This document shows positions 41,203-49,209 of a stretch of 64,000 nucleotides of DNA, piece after piece. The notes under the pieces are model-generated. The model made no database searches, was not told where the DNA came from, and was given only the letters and a program-made list of their open reading frames with translations. The stretch is taken from NCBI GenBank assembly GCA_043807765.1, contig JAZDFQ010000005.1, forward strand, positions 96,710 through 160,709, in the 5' to 3' direction. Source of the stretch: Stygiobacter sp043807765. Its GTDB lineage: Bacteria; Bacteroidota; Ignavibacteria; Ignavibacteriales; Melioribacteraceae. Numbering within the stretch: the first letter of the stretch is position 1; each line of letters opens with the position of its first letter. The translations under genes were made by a program, and so were the position numbers.

Positions 41203-41472
41203 TTACCAACTTGATTTTTTAAGACCGGGAATCTCACCGCGCAAAGCCATTTCGCGCAATACTAAACGAGACACACCAAATTTTCTGTAATAAGCTCTCG
41301 GTCTTCCTGTCATTTGACATCTATTTTTTAATCTCGTAACAGAAGAATTTCTTGGAAGTAGTTGAAGCGCATCATAATCACCTTTTTCTTTCAACTCTTT
41401 TCTAATCTCAGCGTACTTTGCGTACAACTTACGTTTTTTAACTTCGCGAGCTAATAAACTCTTTCTTGCCAT
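41203..41472 (-). CDS. rpsN: 30S ribosomal protein S14 (zinc-free long form)
   Basis: An 89-aa S14 of the long C- type: the C-terminal half RCQMTGRPRAYYRKFGVSR lacks the CxxC pairs of short zinc forms. It lies in the 30S head. The mixture of C+ S4 and L36 with C- S14 and L33 shows the zinc dependence of this ribosome set is partial. Confidence 0.97.
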   Translation of the reverse strand: MARKSLLAREVKKRKLYAKYAEIRKELKEKGDYDALQLLPRNSSVTRLKNRCQMTGRPRAYYRKFGVSRLVLREMALRGEIPGLKKSSW

Positions 41473-41486
41473 GATTACCCTTTAGT

Positions 41487-42131
41487 TTATTCTTTCTTTC
41501 TGAACGGCATACCGAAAGCTGCAAGGAGCTCGTATGCTTCTTTATCTGTCTTAGCAGAAGTTACAAATGTAATATCCATTCCAAGAACACGTGTAACTTT
41601 ATCGGAATTGATTTCCGGAAAAATAATTTGCTCTTTAAGTCCGAGCGTATAATTACCGCGTCCGTCAAAAGATTTATCCGGAATACCCTTAAAATCGCGC
41701 ATACGAGGTAGAGCTACAGAAATAAATCTATCTAAAAACTCAAACATTCTTTCGCGTCTCAAAGTTACTTTAGCGCCAATCTTCATTCCTTCGCGCAACT
41801 TGAAGTTAGAGATAGCTTGTTTTGCTATACGAACAGAAACTTTTTGTCCAGTAATTGTTTCGAGATCCTTAACAGCTTCGTCCATAATCTTTTGATCTTG
41901 AGTAGCTTGACCAACACCCATATTAAGAACAATCTTGTGCAATTTTGGAACTTGCATCAAAGTCTTGTAACCAAGCTGTTCTTTCAATTTAGGAACAATC
42001 TCTTTAGCATACTTTACTTTTAAGCGAGCCGGAATTTTCTCTTCAATAACCTTTACAGCCGGTTTTTGATCTTTCGCAGCTTCTTCTTTTTTAGGTTTCT
42101 GCTCTTTTTTTACTTTTTGTTCTTTTGCCAT
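41487..42131 (-). CDS. rplE: 50S ribosomal protein L5 with Lys/Glu-rich N-terminal extension
   Basis: A 214-aa L5. The conserved body begins near residue 35 (ARLKVKYAKEIVPKLKEQ) and contains KIVLNMGVGQA and FPEINSDKV. L5 normally has about 180 residues, so there are about 30 extra residues at the front (KEQKVKKEQKPKKEEAAK). No ribosome-site evidence favours a later start, so the extension looks real. L5 binds 5S rRNA and P-site tRNA. Confidence 0.95.
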   Translation of the reverse strand: MAKEQKVKKEQKPKKEEAAKDQKPAVKVIEEKIPARLKVKYAKEIVPKLKEQLGYKTLMQVPKLHKIVLNMGVGQATQDQKIMDEAVKDLETITGQKVSVRIAKQAISNFKLREGMKIGAKVTLRRERMFEFLDRFISVALPRMRDFKGIPDKSFDGRGNYTLGLKEQIIFPEINSDKVTRVLGMDITFVTSAKTDKEAYELLAAFGMPFRKKE

Positions 42132-42147
42132 CGTAAATCCCTATTTA

Positions 42148-42474
42148 TTAGCCAAGCATTTCGCCGCTTGATTTGCTTACTCTAACACTTTTCTTTTTGC
42201 CGGTTTTTTCGTCTAAGATTATGTTAGCACCGATTCTTGTTCCCTTTCCGGATTTTGGATCGAGTATCATTACATTAGAAACATTTATCGGAGCTTCCTT
42301 TTCAGTAATTCCACCTTGTGGGTTTTTCTGCGTTGGTTTCGTATGACGTTTACGGATGTTAACACCTTCAACAATCACTCTGTTTTTATCAACAAAAACT
42401 TTCAAAACCTTACCGGTCTTACCGTTGTTGTTTCCAGAAATTACTACTACACTATCATTCTTTCTTATTTTCAT
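42148..42474 (-). CDS. rplX: 50S ribosomal protein L24
   Basis: A 108-aa L24 with the KOW motif VVISGNNNGKTGKVLKVF near residues 9-26 and VNIRKRHTKPTQ. It is an early assembly initiator of the large subunit. It lies between rplN and rplE as usual. Confidence 0.98.
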   Translation of the reverse strand: MKIRKNDSVVVISGNNNGKTGKVLKVFVDKNRVIVEGVNIRKRHTKPTQKNPQGGITEKEAPINVSNVMILDPKSGKGTRIGANIILDEKTGKKKSVRVSKSSGEMLG

Positions 42475-42487
42475 TTTCTCTTATTCC

Positions 42488-42856
42488 TTATAATACCTCT
42501 GGAGCCAGAGAAATTATCTTCATGAATTTTTTATCTCTCAATTCTCTTGCAACAGGTCCAAAGATACGTGTACCTCTTGGTTCGCCCTGAGCGTTGAGTA
42601 GTACAGCTGCGTTTTCATCAAAGCGAATATAAGAGCCGTCATTTCTTCTAACTTCTTTGGTAGTTCTAACAATTACCGCACGAGAAACTTCGCCTTTCTT
42701 AACTCCGCCGCCAGGAATCGCGGTTCTAACACTCACAACAATTACATCACCTACTGATGCGTACCGGCGGTTGCTACCACCTAGTACTCTAATGCAGCGA
42801 ACTTTTTTCGCTCCGGAATTATCCGCTACAACTAAATTTGTTTCTTCTTGTATCAT
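42488..42856 (-). CDS. rplN: 50S ribosomal protein L14
   Basis: A 122-aa L14 of exact family length: MIQEETNLVVADNSGAKKVRC and the GEPRGTRIFGPVARELR motif. It sits at the subunit interface and contacts 16S rRNA and the GTPase centre. Confidence 0.98.
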   Translation of the reverse strand: MIQEETNLVVADNSGAKKVRCIRVLGGSNRRYASVGDVIVVSVRTAIPGGGVKKGEVSRAVIVRTTKEVRRNDGSYIRFDENAAVLLNAQGEPRGTRIFGPVARELRDKKFMKIISLAPEVL

Positions 42857-42882
42857 AACAAGTTGCTCCTAATCAAACTTTA

Positions 42883-43140
42883 TTACTTGGCTTTTTCAAC
42901 TATTTCTACTAAACGCCATTTTTTTCTTTTGCTCAAAGGACGTATTTCCATAATTTTTACAACATCACCAACTTTGCATTCGTTGTTCTCATCATGCGCC
43001 ATCAGTTTTGTAGTTTTCTTGAAATACTTTTTATAGATCGGATGTGCAACACGTCTTTCAATGGCAACTACTATGCTCTTTTGCATTTTATTGCTGATTA
43101 CCGAACCAATCTTAGTTTTTCTTAAACTTCTAGTTTCCAT
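42883..43140 (-). CDS. rpsQ: 30S ribosomal protein S17
   Basis: An 85-aa OB-fold protein with KIGSVISNKMQKSIVVAIERR at the start and KVGDVVKIMEIRPLSKRKKW. It binds 16S rRNA helix 11 in early 30S assembly. It lies between rpmC and rplN. Confidence 0.98.
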   Translation of the reverse strand: METRSLRKTKIGSVISNKMQKSIVVAIERRVAHPIYKKYFKKTTKLMAHDENNECKVGDVVKIMEIRPLSKRKKWRLVEIVEKAK

Positions 43141-43157
43141 TTAAACCCAAATTCTCC

Positions 43158-43376
43158 TTATTTAACTTCCTTTGAGGTTTTTGCTTCTTGCGTTTCTCTT
43201 TCCTTAAGAATTGTGTTCATCTTAGCAATATCTTTCCGTGTATTGGTGATCTTTGCAGTGTTTGTCAAATTCTTAAGTTCAAGTTGAAATCTTAAGTCGA
43301 TCATGTTTTTTTGTTCTTCAAGAAGTCTTTTCTTGATTTCGTCTGTCGACATTTCTCTTATTTGATAGATCTTCAT
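43158..43376 (-). CDS. rpmC: 50S ribosomal protein L29
   Basis: A 72-aa mostly helical protein with DEIKKRLLEEQKNMIDLRFQ and NTRKDIAKMNTILKERE. It lies at the tunnel exit and contacts trigger factor and SRP docking surfaces. Standard rplP-rpmC-rpsQ order. Confidence 0.96.
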   Translation of the reverse strand: MKIYQIREMSTDEIKKRLLEEQKNMIDLRFQLELKNLTNTAKITNTRKDIAKMNTILKERETQEAKTSKEVK

Positions 43377-43392
43377 TTTCAGTCAAACCTTG

Positions 43393-43812
43393 TTATGATT
43401 CTAAATCCGGTCTTTGTACAATTTTTGTTTTAATTGGTAACTTATGTGAAGCAAGAATTAAAGCTTCATGAGAAGTTGTACGATCTACACCACCAATTTC
43501 AAACATAATTCTACCGGGCTTAATTACCGCTACCCAAAATTCAGGAGCGCCTTTACCTTTACCCATTCTAGTTTCAAGTGGCTTTTTAGAAACCGGTTTA
43601 TCTGGGAAGATTCTGATCCAAACTTTTCCATCTCTTTTCATTTGACGTGATATAGCAACACGGCAAGCTTCAATCTGACGGCTGGTAATCCAAGCTGGTT
43701 CTAAAGCTTTCAAACCATAGTCACCAAAATTTACCAAGTGACCGCGCGTAGCCTTACCTTTTCTTCTTCCTCTTTGCGCTTTTCTAAATTTTACTCTTTT
43801 CGGCATTAACAT
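43393..43812 (-). CDS. rplP: 50S ribosomal protein L16
   Basis: A 139-aa L16: MLMPKRVKFRKAQRGRRKG opens it, RIFPDKPVSKKPLETRMGKG is the conserved loop, and LPIKTKIV closes the core. It organises the A-site tRNA elbow on the large subunit. Confidence 0.98.
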   Translation of the reverse strand: MLMPKRVKFRKAQRGRRKGKATRGHLVNFGDYGLKALEPAWITSRQIEACRVAISRQMKRDGKVWIRIFPDKPVSKKPLETRMGKGKGAPEFWVAVIKPGRIMFEIGGVDRTTSHEALILASHKLPIKTKIVQRPDLES

Positions 43813-43843
43813 TGGAAAAACTCCTCAAACTCTTTTCTATTCT

Positions 43844-44485
43844 TTAGTCGGTTGAACGTTTACCTAAAATTTCACCGCGGCAGACCCAAACTTTAATTCC
43901 TATAGATCCGTAAATTGTTTCTGCTCTGCCATTTGCGTAATCAATATCGGCTCTGATTGTGTGAAGCGGAATTCTACCTTCTTTATACTGTTCCGTTCTT
44001 GCCATTTCAGCTCCACCAAGACGACCGGCACACATAATTCTTATACCTTCAGCACCCATTCTCATTGCAGATGTAATTGCTTGCTTCATTGCTCTACGGA
44101 AAGAAACTCTACCTTCAATTTGCTTTGCAATATTTTCAGCAACTAAGAATGCATCTAATTCCGGTCTCTTAATTTCTGTAATCTGAATCTTAACTTCTTT
44201 GTCTGTGATTTTCTTTAATTCTTCTTCAATCTGAGCAATTTCTTTTCCGCTCTTTCCAATAACAACACCAGGTCTAGAAGTATGAATTGTTAAGATCACG
44301 TTTTTAGATGTTCTATCAATCTTGATCGAAGAAATACCAGCATTCTGTAATCTTTTGCGGATATAAGTTCTAAGCTTCTTATCCTCGAGCAATTTTGGTG
44401 CGTAACTTTTGTTTTCGTACCAATTTGAATCCCATCCTTTAATAACTCCGACTCTAAAACCAGTTGGATTAGTCTTCTGACCCAA
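43844..44485 (-). CDS. rpsC: 30S ribosomal protein S3
   Basis: A 213-aa S3 with MGQKTNPTGFRVGV, a type II KH domain (RPGVVIGKSGKEI) and the C-terminal RIMCAGRLGGAEMAR and IGIKVWVCRGE. It lines the mRNA entry channel and has helicase activity with S4 and S5. Confidence 0.98.
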   Translation of the reverse strand: MGQKTNPTGFRVGVIKGWDSNWYENKSYAPKLLEDKKLRTYIRKRLQNAGISSIKIDRTSKNVILTIHTSRPGVVIGKSGKEIAQIEEELKKITDKEVKIQITEIKRPELDAFLVAENIAKQIEGRVSFRRAMKQAITSAMRMGAEGIRIMCAGRLGGAEMARTEQYKEGRIPLHTIRADIDYANGRAETIYGSIGIKVWVCRGEILGKRSTD

Positions 44486-44497
44486 AACTTCCTCCGA

Positions 44498-44842
44498 TTA
44501 CTTTTTCGTTGCTACAACAATTGTAACGTGATTAGATCTTTTTCTTATTCTGTATGCACGACCCATAGGAGCCGGCGAAATTCTTTTGATAGTTGGACCT
44601 TGATTAACAAATGCCTCTTTAACAAACAAATCAGAAACTTCATGTTTAGCGTTATCGTCTTTGTTCATAAGGTTGGAGACAGCCGATCTCAATATTTTCT
44701 CTGCCGGTTTAGATGGATGCTTTGGAGAGAAGTGTAAAATCTCTATTGCTTGATCAACTGATTTCCCTCTGATCAAATCAATAACCAATCTCATCTTACG
44801 CGGTGAGGATCCAATATATCTGTGAGTAGCTTTTGCTTCCAT
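44498..44842 (-). CDS. rplV: 50S ribosomal protein L22
   Basis: A 114-aa L22 with YIGSSPRKMRLVIDLIRGK and the tunnel-reaching hairpin GPTIKRISPAPMGRAYRIRKR. It contacts all six domains of 23S rRNA and narrows the exit tunnel. Confidence 0.98.
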   Translation of the reverse strand: MEAKATHRYIGSSPRKMRLVIDLIRGKSVDQAIEILHFSPKHPSKPAEKILRSAVSNLMNKDDNAKHEVSDLFVKEAFVNQGPTIKRISPAPMGRAYRIRKRSNHVTIVVATKK

Positions 44843-44859
44843 TCTCTATTACCTCAATA

Positions 44860-45147
44860 TCACTTTACTTTAGTTGCTTTTTCTGCTTTTGTTCCCGGGT
44901 GTCCTCTAAAAATTCTTGTCGGTGAAAACTCGCCTAACTTATGACCGACCATGTTTTCAGAAATATAAACCGGTATCATTTTATTTCCATTATGCACTGC
45001 AATTGTGTGTCCAACAAAGTCAGGAGTAATTGTACTTGATCTTGACCAAGTCTTAATAATTTTCTTCTGATTTTTGTCATTGAGTAAAGTGATCTTTTTG
45101 AGAAGCTTAACATCAATGAATGGACCTTTTTTGACTGATCTTGGCAT
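44860..45147 (-). CDS. rpsS: 30S ribosomal protein S19
   Basis: A 95-aa S19 with RSVKKGPFIDVKLL and TRIFRGHPG at the C-terminal part. It lies in the 30S head and pairs with S13. Order rplB-rpsS-rplV is standard. Confidence 0.98.
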   Translation of the reverse strand: MPRSVKKGPFIDVKLLKKITLLNDKNQKKIIKTWSRSSTITPDFVGHTIAVHNGNKMIPVYISENMVGHKLGEFSPTRIFRGHPGTKAEKATKVK

Positions 45148-45156
45148 ATTCTACTC

Positions 45157-45984
45157 TTACTTAGTTCTTCTCTTAACAATAAATTTATTAGTTGGATTCT
45201 TTCTCTTACGAGTCTTGAGACCTTTTGCTTTTTGGCCCCATGGTGAAACCGGATGACCGCCACCAGAAGTTTTACCTTCGCCACCACCCATCGGGTGATC
45301 TACCGGGTTCATTGCAACACCGCGTACGTGTGGACGAATTCCTAACCATCTGCTTCTACCAGCTTTGCCTAAACTAATGTTTTCATGATCTGCATTACCA
45401 ACAGTACCGTAAGTAGCCATACATTCAATCGGAACTTTTCTAACTTCGCTGCTTGGCATTTTCAATAGTGCCATGTTTCCTTCTTTAGCAAGCAACTGAA
45501 TTGATGCACCAGCTGTTCTTCCTAACTGTCCGCCTTTACCTGGTTTCAATTCAACGTTATGTATGAATGAAGCGAGTGGCATTTCTTTTAGCGGAAGAGC
45601 ATTACCAACTTTAATTTCAACACCGCTGCCGCTCATAACTGAATCGCCAACTTTCAAACCGTTTGGAGCTATAATGTATCTCTTCTCTCCATCAACGTAA
45701 TGCAACAAAGCTATTCTTGATGTACGATTCGGATCATATTCAATAGAAAATACTTTTGCAGCAATATTCTTTTTATCTCTCTTGAAATCTATGATTCTGT
45801 ATTTCTGTTTGTGTCCGCCGCCTCTATGTCTAGAAGTAACACGTCCGTGGTTATTTCTTCCACCGGACTTCTTGATCGGGGCAGTCAAAGATTTTTCCGG
45901 TGTTGTTCTTGTTATCTCATCAAATGAAGAGATAGACATGAATCTAGTTCCGGGGGTATTTGGTTTTAATTTTCTAATTGCCAT
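45157..45984 (-). CDS. rplB: 50S ribosomal protein L2
   Basis: A 275-aa L2 with an OB-like first domain, an SH3-like second domain, and the C-terminal segment VAMNPVDHPMGGGEGKTSGG, which reaches the peptidyl-transferase centre and contains the essential His. Normal length for bacteria. Confidence 0.98.
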   Translation of the reverse strand: MAIRKLKPNTPGTRFMSISSFDEITRTTPEKSLTAPIKKSGGRNNHGRVTSRHRGGGHKQKYRIIDFKRDKKNIAAKVFSIEYDPNRTSRIALLHYVDGEKRYIIAPNGLKVGDSVMSGSGVEIKVGNALPLKEMPLASFIHNVELKPGKGGQLGRTAGASIQLLAKEGNMALLKMPSSEVRKVPIECMATYGTVGNADHENISLGKAGRSRWLGIRPHVRGVAMNPVDHPMGGGEGKTSGGGHPVSPWGQKAKGLKTRKRKNPTNKFIVKRRTK

Positions 45985-45998
45985 TAATCAGCTCCAAC

Positions 45999-46301
45999 CT
46001 ATGCTTGACCGAATATGTCTATCGTTTGACCCTCTTTCAAGGTAACGACTGCTTTCTTAAACTTTGATGTTCTTCCGGCGAAACGTCCCTTTTTTGTAAA
46101 CTGACTTCTCGATTTACCAGGGTGACGAATAGTATTCACGGATTCAACATCAACACTAAATTTTTCTTTTATCGCCTTTGCGATTTCAATTTTATTAGCG
46201 TCTACAGCAACCATAAATCCAAATTTATTAGGAAGCTTCTCGCTAATTTTTGTCATCTTCTCTGTAATCAAAGGGCGTATTAAAACACTTTTCATTTTCA
46301 A
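45999..46301 (-). CDS. rplW: 50S ribosomal protein L23
   Basis: A 100-aa L23: LIRPLITEKMTKISEK, then FMVAVDANKIEIAKAIKEKF and a Lys/Arg-rich loop. It is the docking site for trigger factor and SRP at the tunnel exit. Confidence 0.97.
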   Translation of the reverse strand: MKMKSVLIRPLITEKMTKISEKLPNKFGFMVAVDANKIEIAKAIKEKFSVDVESVNTIRHPGKSRSQFTKKGRFAGRTSKFKKAVVTLKEGQTIDIFGQA

Positions 46302-46307
46302 ACCAGA

Positions 46308-46943
46308 TTAGTTAATTGTACTTTCTAAAAGATTAACTGCGCTTTTCTGCAATAACAATACTTGGTTGTTAACTAAGTCGTATGCAGAAGCTTTATTTGC
46401 TTCGAGAACATTCACTCTATCAACATTTCTACCGCTCATGTAAACATTTTTCTTGTAACCGTCAGTTAAGAATAAAGTCTTCTTGCCTTTTAAGTTAAGA
46501 GCGTTTAGAATAGTTACAAAGTCTTTCGTTTTTGGTCCCTCAAAATCGAAGTCCTCAACAACCATAATTTGAGTAGCTTTGGCTTTGTAAGAAAGAGCAG
46601 ATTTTCTAGCTAAGGACAAAACTTTTTTATTCAATTTTTGTCTGTAACCATGAGGTTTTGGTCCAAAGATAGTTCCACCGCCAACCCAAATTGGAGAACG
46701 AGAAGTACCGGCACGTGCACCGCCGCGACCTTTTTGCTTCCAAGGTTTCTTTCCACCACCGCTAACTTCACTTCTTTCTTTACTCTTATGTGTTCCTTGT
46801 CTTTGGTTAGCCAAGAAAGCTTTTACAGCTAAGTAAAGTACGTGGTCATTCGGTTCGATTTCGAAAATCTCTTTTGATAGTTCAACACTATCACCAGATT
46901 TTGTACCGTCTTTTTTATAAACTTCTAATTTCATCTTTATCAA
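46308..46943 (-). CDS. rplD: 50S ribosomal protein L4
   Basis: A 211-aa L4 with the extended loop TKSKERSEVSGGGKKPWKQK-like residues 53-75, which enters the tunnel, and GGGTIFGPKPHGYRQKLNKK. It assembles early and may regulate the S10 operon. Normal length. Confidence 0.97.
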   Translation of the reverse strand: MIKMKLEVYKKDGTKSGDSVELSKEIFEIEPNDHVLYLAVKAFLANQRQGTHKSKERSEVSGGGKKPWKQKGRGGARAGTSRSPIWVGGGTIFGPKPHGYRQKLNKKVLSLARKSALSYKAKATQIMVVEDFDFEGPKTKDFVTILNALNLKGKKTLFLTDGYKKNVYMSGRNVDRVNVLEANKASAYDLVNNQVLLLQKSAVNLLESTIN

Positions 46944-46945
46944 AC

Positions 46946-47566
46946 TTATTTATTGATGGCAACAATTGAATTAATAGATCCGGGAACAGCACCCTTCACC
47001 ATGATAATATTCTTTTCTGCAATAATCTTTACAACTTTCAAATTTCTAATAGTAGTGTTTTCGAAGCCCATTCTTCCAGCCATTCTCTGGCCTTTGAATA
47101 CACGTGAAGGATAGGATGAAGCACCGATGGAACCTGGAGCTCTTTGTCTATCGCTTTGACCGTGAGTAGCTGAACCAACACCGGCAAAACCGTGTCTTCT
47201 AACAACACCTTGAAAACCTTTACCTTTGTTACGGCCGGATACTTTTACTTTATCGCCAATGGTGAAAATAGCTGTTGTAATTTCATCGCCAACTTTGAAT
47301 TCTGTAGTATCAAAGTTTTTGAACTCCTTAAGCAACTGAGGAGCATTCAAACCAACTTTTGAATAAAAACCTTTCAACGGTTTGTTGATGTTTTTATCTT
47401 TCTTCACACCAAAACCAATTTGCAACGATTCGTATCCGTCTTTTTCTTTGGTCTTGACAGAATAAACTTTACACGGACCAGCTTCCAAAACTGTTACCGG
47501 AATTACTTGTCCGTCTTCTGAAAATATATTTGTCATTCCTAATTTTTTAGCTAACAAGCCAGGCAT
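46946..47566 (-). CDS. rplC: 50S ribosomal protein L3 (start at 47566)
   Basis: Called here as 206 aa starting MPGLLAKKLGMTNIFSEDGQ, which matches the family N terminus. A longer reading from 47599 would add 11 residues (MISRLSYRKNE) and overlap rpsJ. The ATG at 47566 has GGAAG about 8 bases upstream, so it is preferred. Conserved residues include the Gln-containing loop TRGKGFQGVVRRHGF-like (GRNKGKGFQGVVRRHGFAG) and GRMGFENTTIRNLKVV. L3 reaches the peptidyl-transferase centre. Confidence 0.95.
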   Translation of the reverse strand: MPGLLAKKLGMTNIFSEDGQVIPVTVLEAGPCKVYSVKTKEKDGYESLQIGFGVKKDKNINKPLKGFYSKVGLNAPQLLKEFKNFDTTEFKVGDEITTAIFTIGDKVKVSGRNKGKGFQGVVRRHGFAGVGSATHGQSDRQRAPGSIGASSYPSRVFKGQRMAGRMGFENTTIRNLKVVKIIAEKNIIMVKGAVPGSINSIVAINK

Positions 47567-47576
47567 TTCATTCTTC

Positions 47577-47885
47577 CTATAACTTAATCTCGATATCAAC
47601 GCCAGCAGGAATTTCTAACTTGCTAAGCGCATCAACAGTTTTGTTGTTTGAATTGTGAATATCAATGATTCTTTTGTGAGCCCTAATTTCAAATTGTTCT
47701 CTGGACTTTTTGTCAACGTGTGGAGATCTCAATACGGTAAACACAGTTCTGCGTGTTGGCAGCGGAATAGGTCCACTAACAACGGCACCTGTACTTTTAA
47801 CAGTTTTAATAATCTTCTCTGTTGATTTGTCAATCAAAATATGATCGTATGACTTTAACTTGATTCTTATTTTCTGACCGGGCAC
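47577..47885 (-). CDS. rpsJ: 30S ribosomal protein S10 (GTG start at 47885)
   Basis: Called as 102 aa beginning (V/M)PGQKIRIKLKSYDHILID, the standard S10 N terminus. The start is GTG at 47885-47883, with AAGGAG about 10 bases upstream. A longer frame from 47942 would read MKAFVNRTPSMCITRR first, which crosses the hairpin at 47914-47940 and has no family match. S10 also serves as NusE in antitermination. Followed by rplC 10 bases later. Confidence 0.95.
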   Translation of the reverse strand: MPGQKIRIKLKSYDHILIDKSTEKIIKTVKSTGAVVSGPIPLPTRRTVFTVLRSPHVDKKSREQFEIRAHKRIIDIHNSNNKTVDALSKLEIPAGVDIEIKL

Positions 47886-47913
47886 TTTTAATAATCTCCT
47901 TGTTATACACATT

Positions 47914-47940
47914 GAAGGCGTTCGGTTTACAAACGCCTTC
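47914..47940. other. Hairpin between tuf and rpsJ
   Basis: GAAGGCGTT (47914-47922) pairs perfectly with AACGCCTTC (47932-47940). A T-run follows on the plus strand side only, so it is not a rho-independent terminator for the minus-strand genes. In the transcript it lies 18 bases past the tuf stop and 28 before the rpsJ GTG, where it could be a processing or regulatory stem-loop. Confidence 0.6.
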
Positions 47941-47958
47941 ATTTTTTATCATCACTTA

Positions 47959-49164
47959 TTATTTGATAATCTTAGTTACGAAACCAGCACCTACTGTTCT
48001 ACCACCCTCACGGATAGCGAACTTCAATCCTTCTTCCATAGCGATTTCAGAAATCAAATCAATCTTCAATTGAACGTTATCACCAGGCATAACCATCTCT
48101 GTTCCTTCCGGAAGAGTAGCAACACCGGTAACGTCTGTTGTTCTGAAGTAGAACTGAGGTCTGTAACCGTTGAAGAATGGTGTATGACGGCCACCCTCTT
48201 CTTTTGAAAGAATGTAAACTTTACCTTCGAAAATAGTATGAGGAGTAATAGAACCGGTTTTGGCAAGAACCATTCCTCTTTCAATTTCTGTTTTATCAAC
48301 ACCACGTAACAACAAACCAGCATTATCACCAGCCATAGCTAAATCGAGTTCTTTACGGAACATTTCGATACCAGTTACAACTGTTTTTTTGTGAATTCCA
48401 AGTCCAATTAATTCAACTTCTTCGTTCAATTTCAATGTTCCTCTTTCAACACGACCGGTAGCAACAGTGCCACGACCAGTGATTGAGAAAACGTCTTCCA
48501 CAGGCATTAAGAATGGCTTATCAGCACTTCTTTCCGGAACTGGAATGTAAGTATCGCAAGCTTCCATTAGATTCCAAATGCAAGTATATCTTTCATCTGA
48601 AGGATCAGCGTTAGAAGAACCAGCCTCTAATGCATGGAGAGCAGAACCACGAATGATCGGTATTTCGTCGCCAGGGAATTCATATTTAGTTAATAATTCT
48701 CTTAATTCCATTTCAACTAAGTCAACTAATTCAGCATCATCCATAGCATCAACTTTATTTAAGAAAACAACCATTTTCGGCACACCTACCTGACGAGCTA
48801 AAAGGATGTGTTCACGTGTTTGAGGCATAGGACCATCAGTTGCAGCAACTACTAATATAGCGCCGTCCATCTGAGCAGCACCAGTGATCATGTTCTTAAC
48901 ATAATCTGCGTGACCAGGGCAATCTACGTGAGCGTAGTGTCTGTTTGCTGTAGAATATTCTACGTGTGCAGTGGCAATAGTAATACCACGTTCTCTTTCT
49001 TCAGGTGCGTTGTCAATACTATCAAATGATCTTATTGCAGATAAACCTTTTTTAGCAAGCGCCATGGTGATGGCTGCAGTAAGAGTAGTTTTACCATGGT
49101 CAACGTGTCCGATAGTACCAATATTGACGTGCGGTTTACTGCGGTCAAATTTTTCTTTTGCCAT
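47959..49164 (-). CDS. tuf: Elongation factor Tu
   Basis: A 401-aa EF-Tu: G1 GHVDHGKT (19-26), G3 DCPGH, G4 NKVD, the RGITIATAHVEY switch region and the C-terminal EGGRTVGAGFV. It delivers aminoacyl-tRNA to the ribosome. The only tuf in the window, following fusA by 45 bases. Confidence 0.99.
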   Translation of the reverse strand: MAKEKFDRSKPHVNIGTIGHVDHGKTTLTAAITMALAKKGLSAIRSFDSIDNAPEERERGITIATAHVEYSTANRHYAHVDCPGHADYVKNMITGAAQMDGAILVVAATDGPMPQTREHILLARQVGVPKMVVFLNKVDAMDDAELVDLVEMELRELLTKYEFPGDEIPIIRGSALHALEAGSSNADPSDERYTCIWNLMEACDTYIPVPERSADKPFLMPVEDVFSITGRGTVATGRVERGTLKLNEEVELIGLGIHKKTVVTGIEMFRKELDLAMAGDNAGLLLRGVDKTEIERGMVLAKTGSITPHTIFEGKVYILSKEEGGRHTPFFNGYRPQFYFRTTDVTGVATLPEGTEMVMPGDNVQLKIDLISEIAMEEGLKFAIREGGRTVGAGFVTKIIK

Positions 49165-49209
49165 CTGAGTACTCTCCTTGTTATTATTTTTTTGTATATG
49201 TAATTCTAA

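Noticed and set aside
47567..47599. Longer L3 N terminus (11 extra residues)
   Set aside because: It overlaps rpsJ and does not match the L3 family start; the ATG at 47566 has its own ribosome site.
47886..47942. Longer S10 N terminus (19 extra residues)
   Set aside because: The extra codons cross a stem-loop and lack family similarity; GTG at 47885 has a good AAGGAG site.
47911..47948. Rho-independent terminator between tuf and rpsJ
   Set aside because: The T-run lies on the wrong side for minus-strand transcription, so I list it only as a stem-loop.
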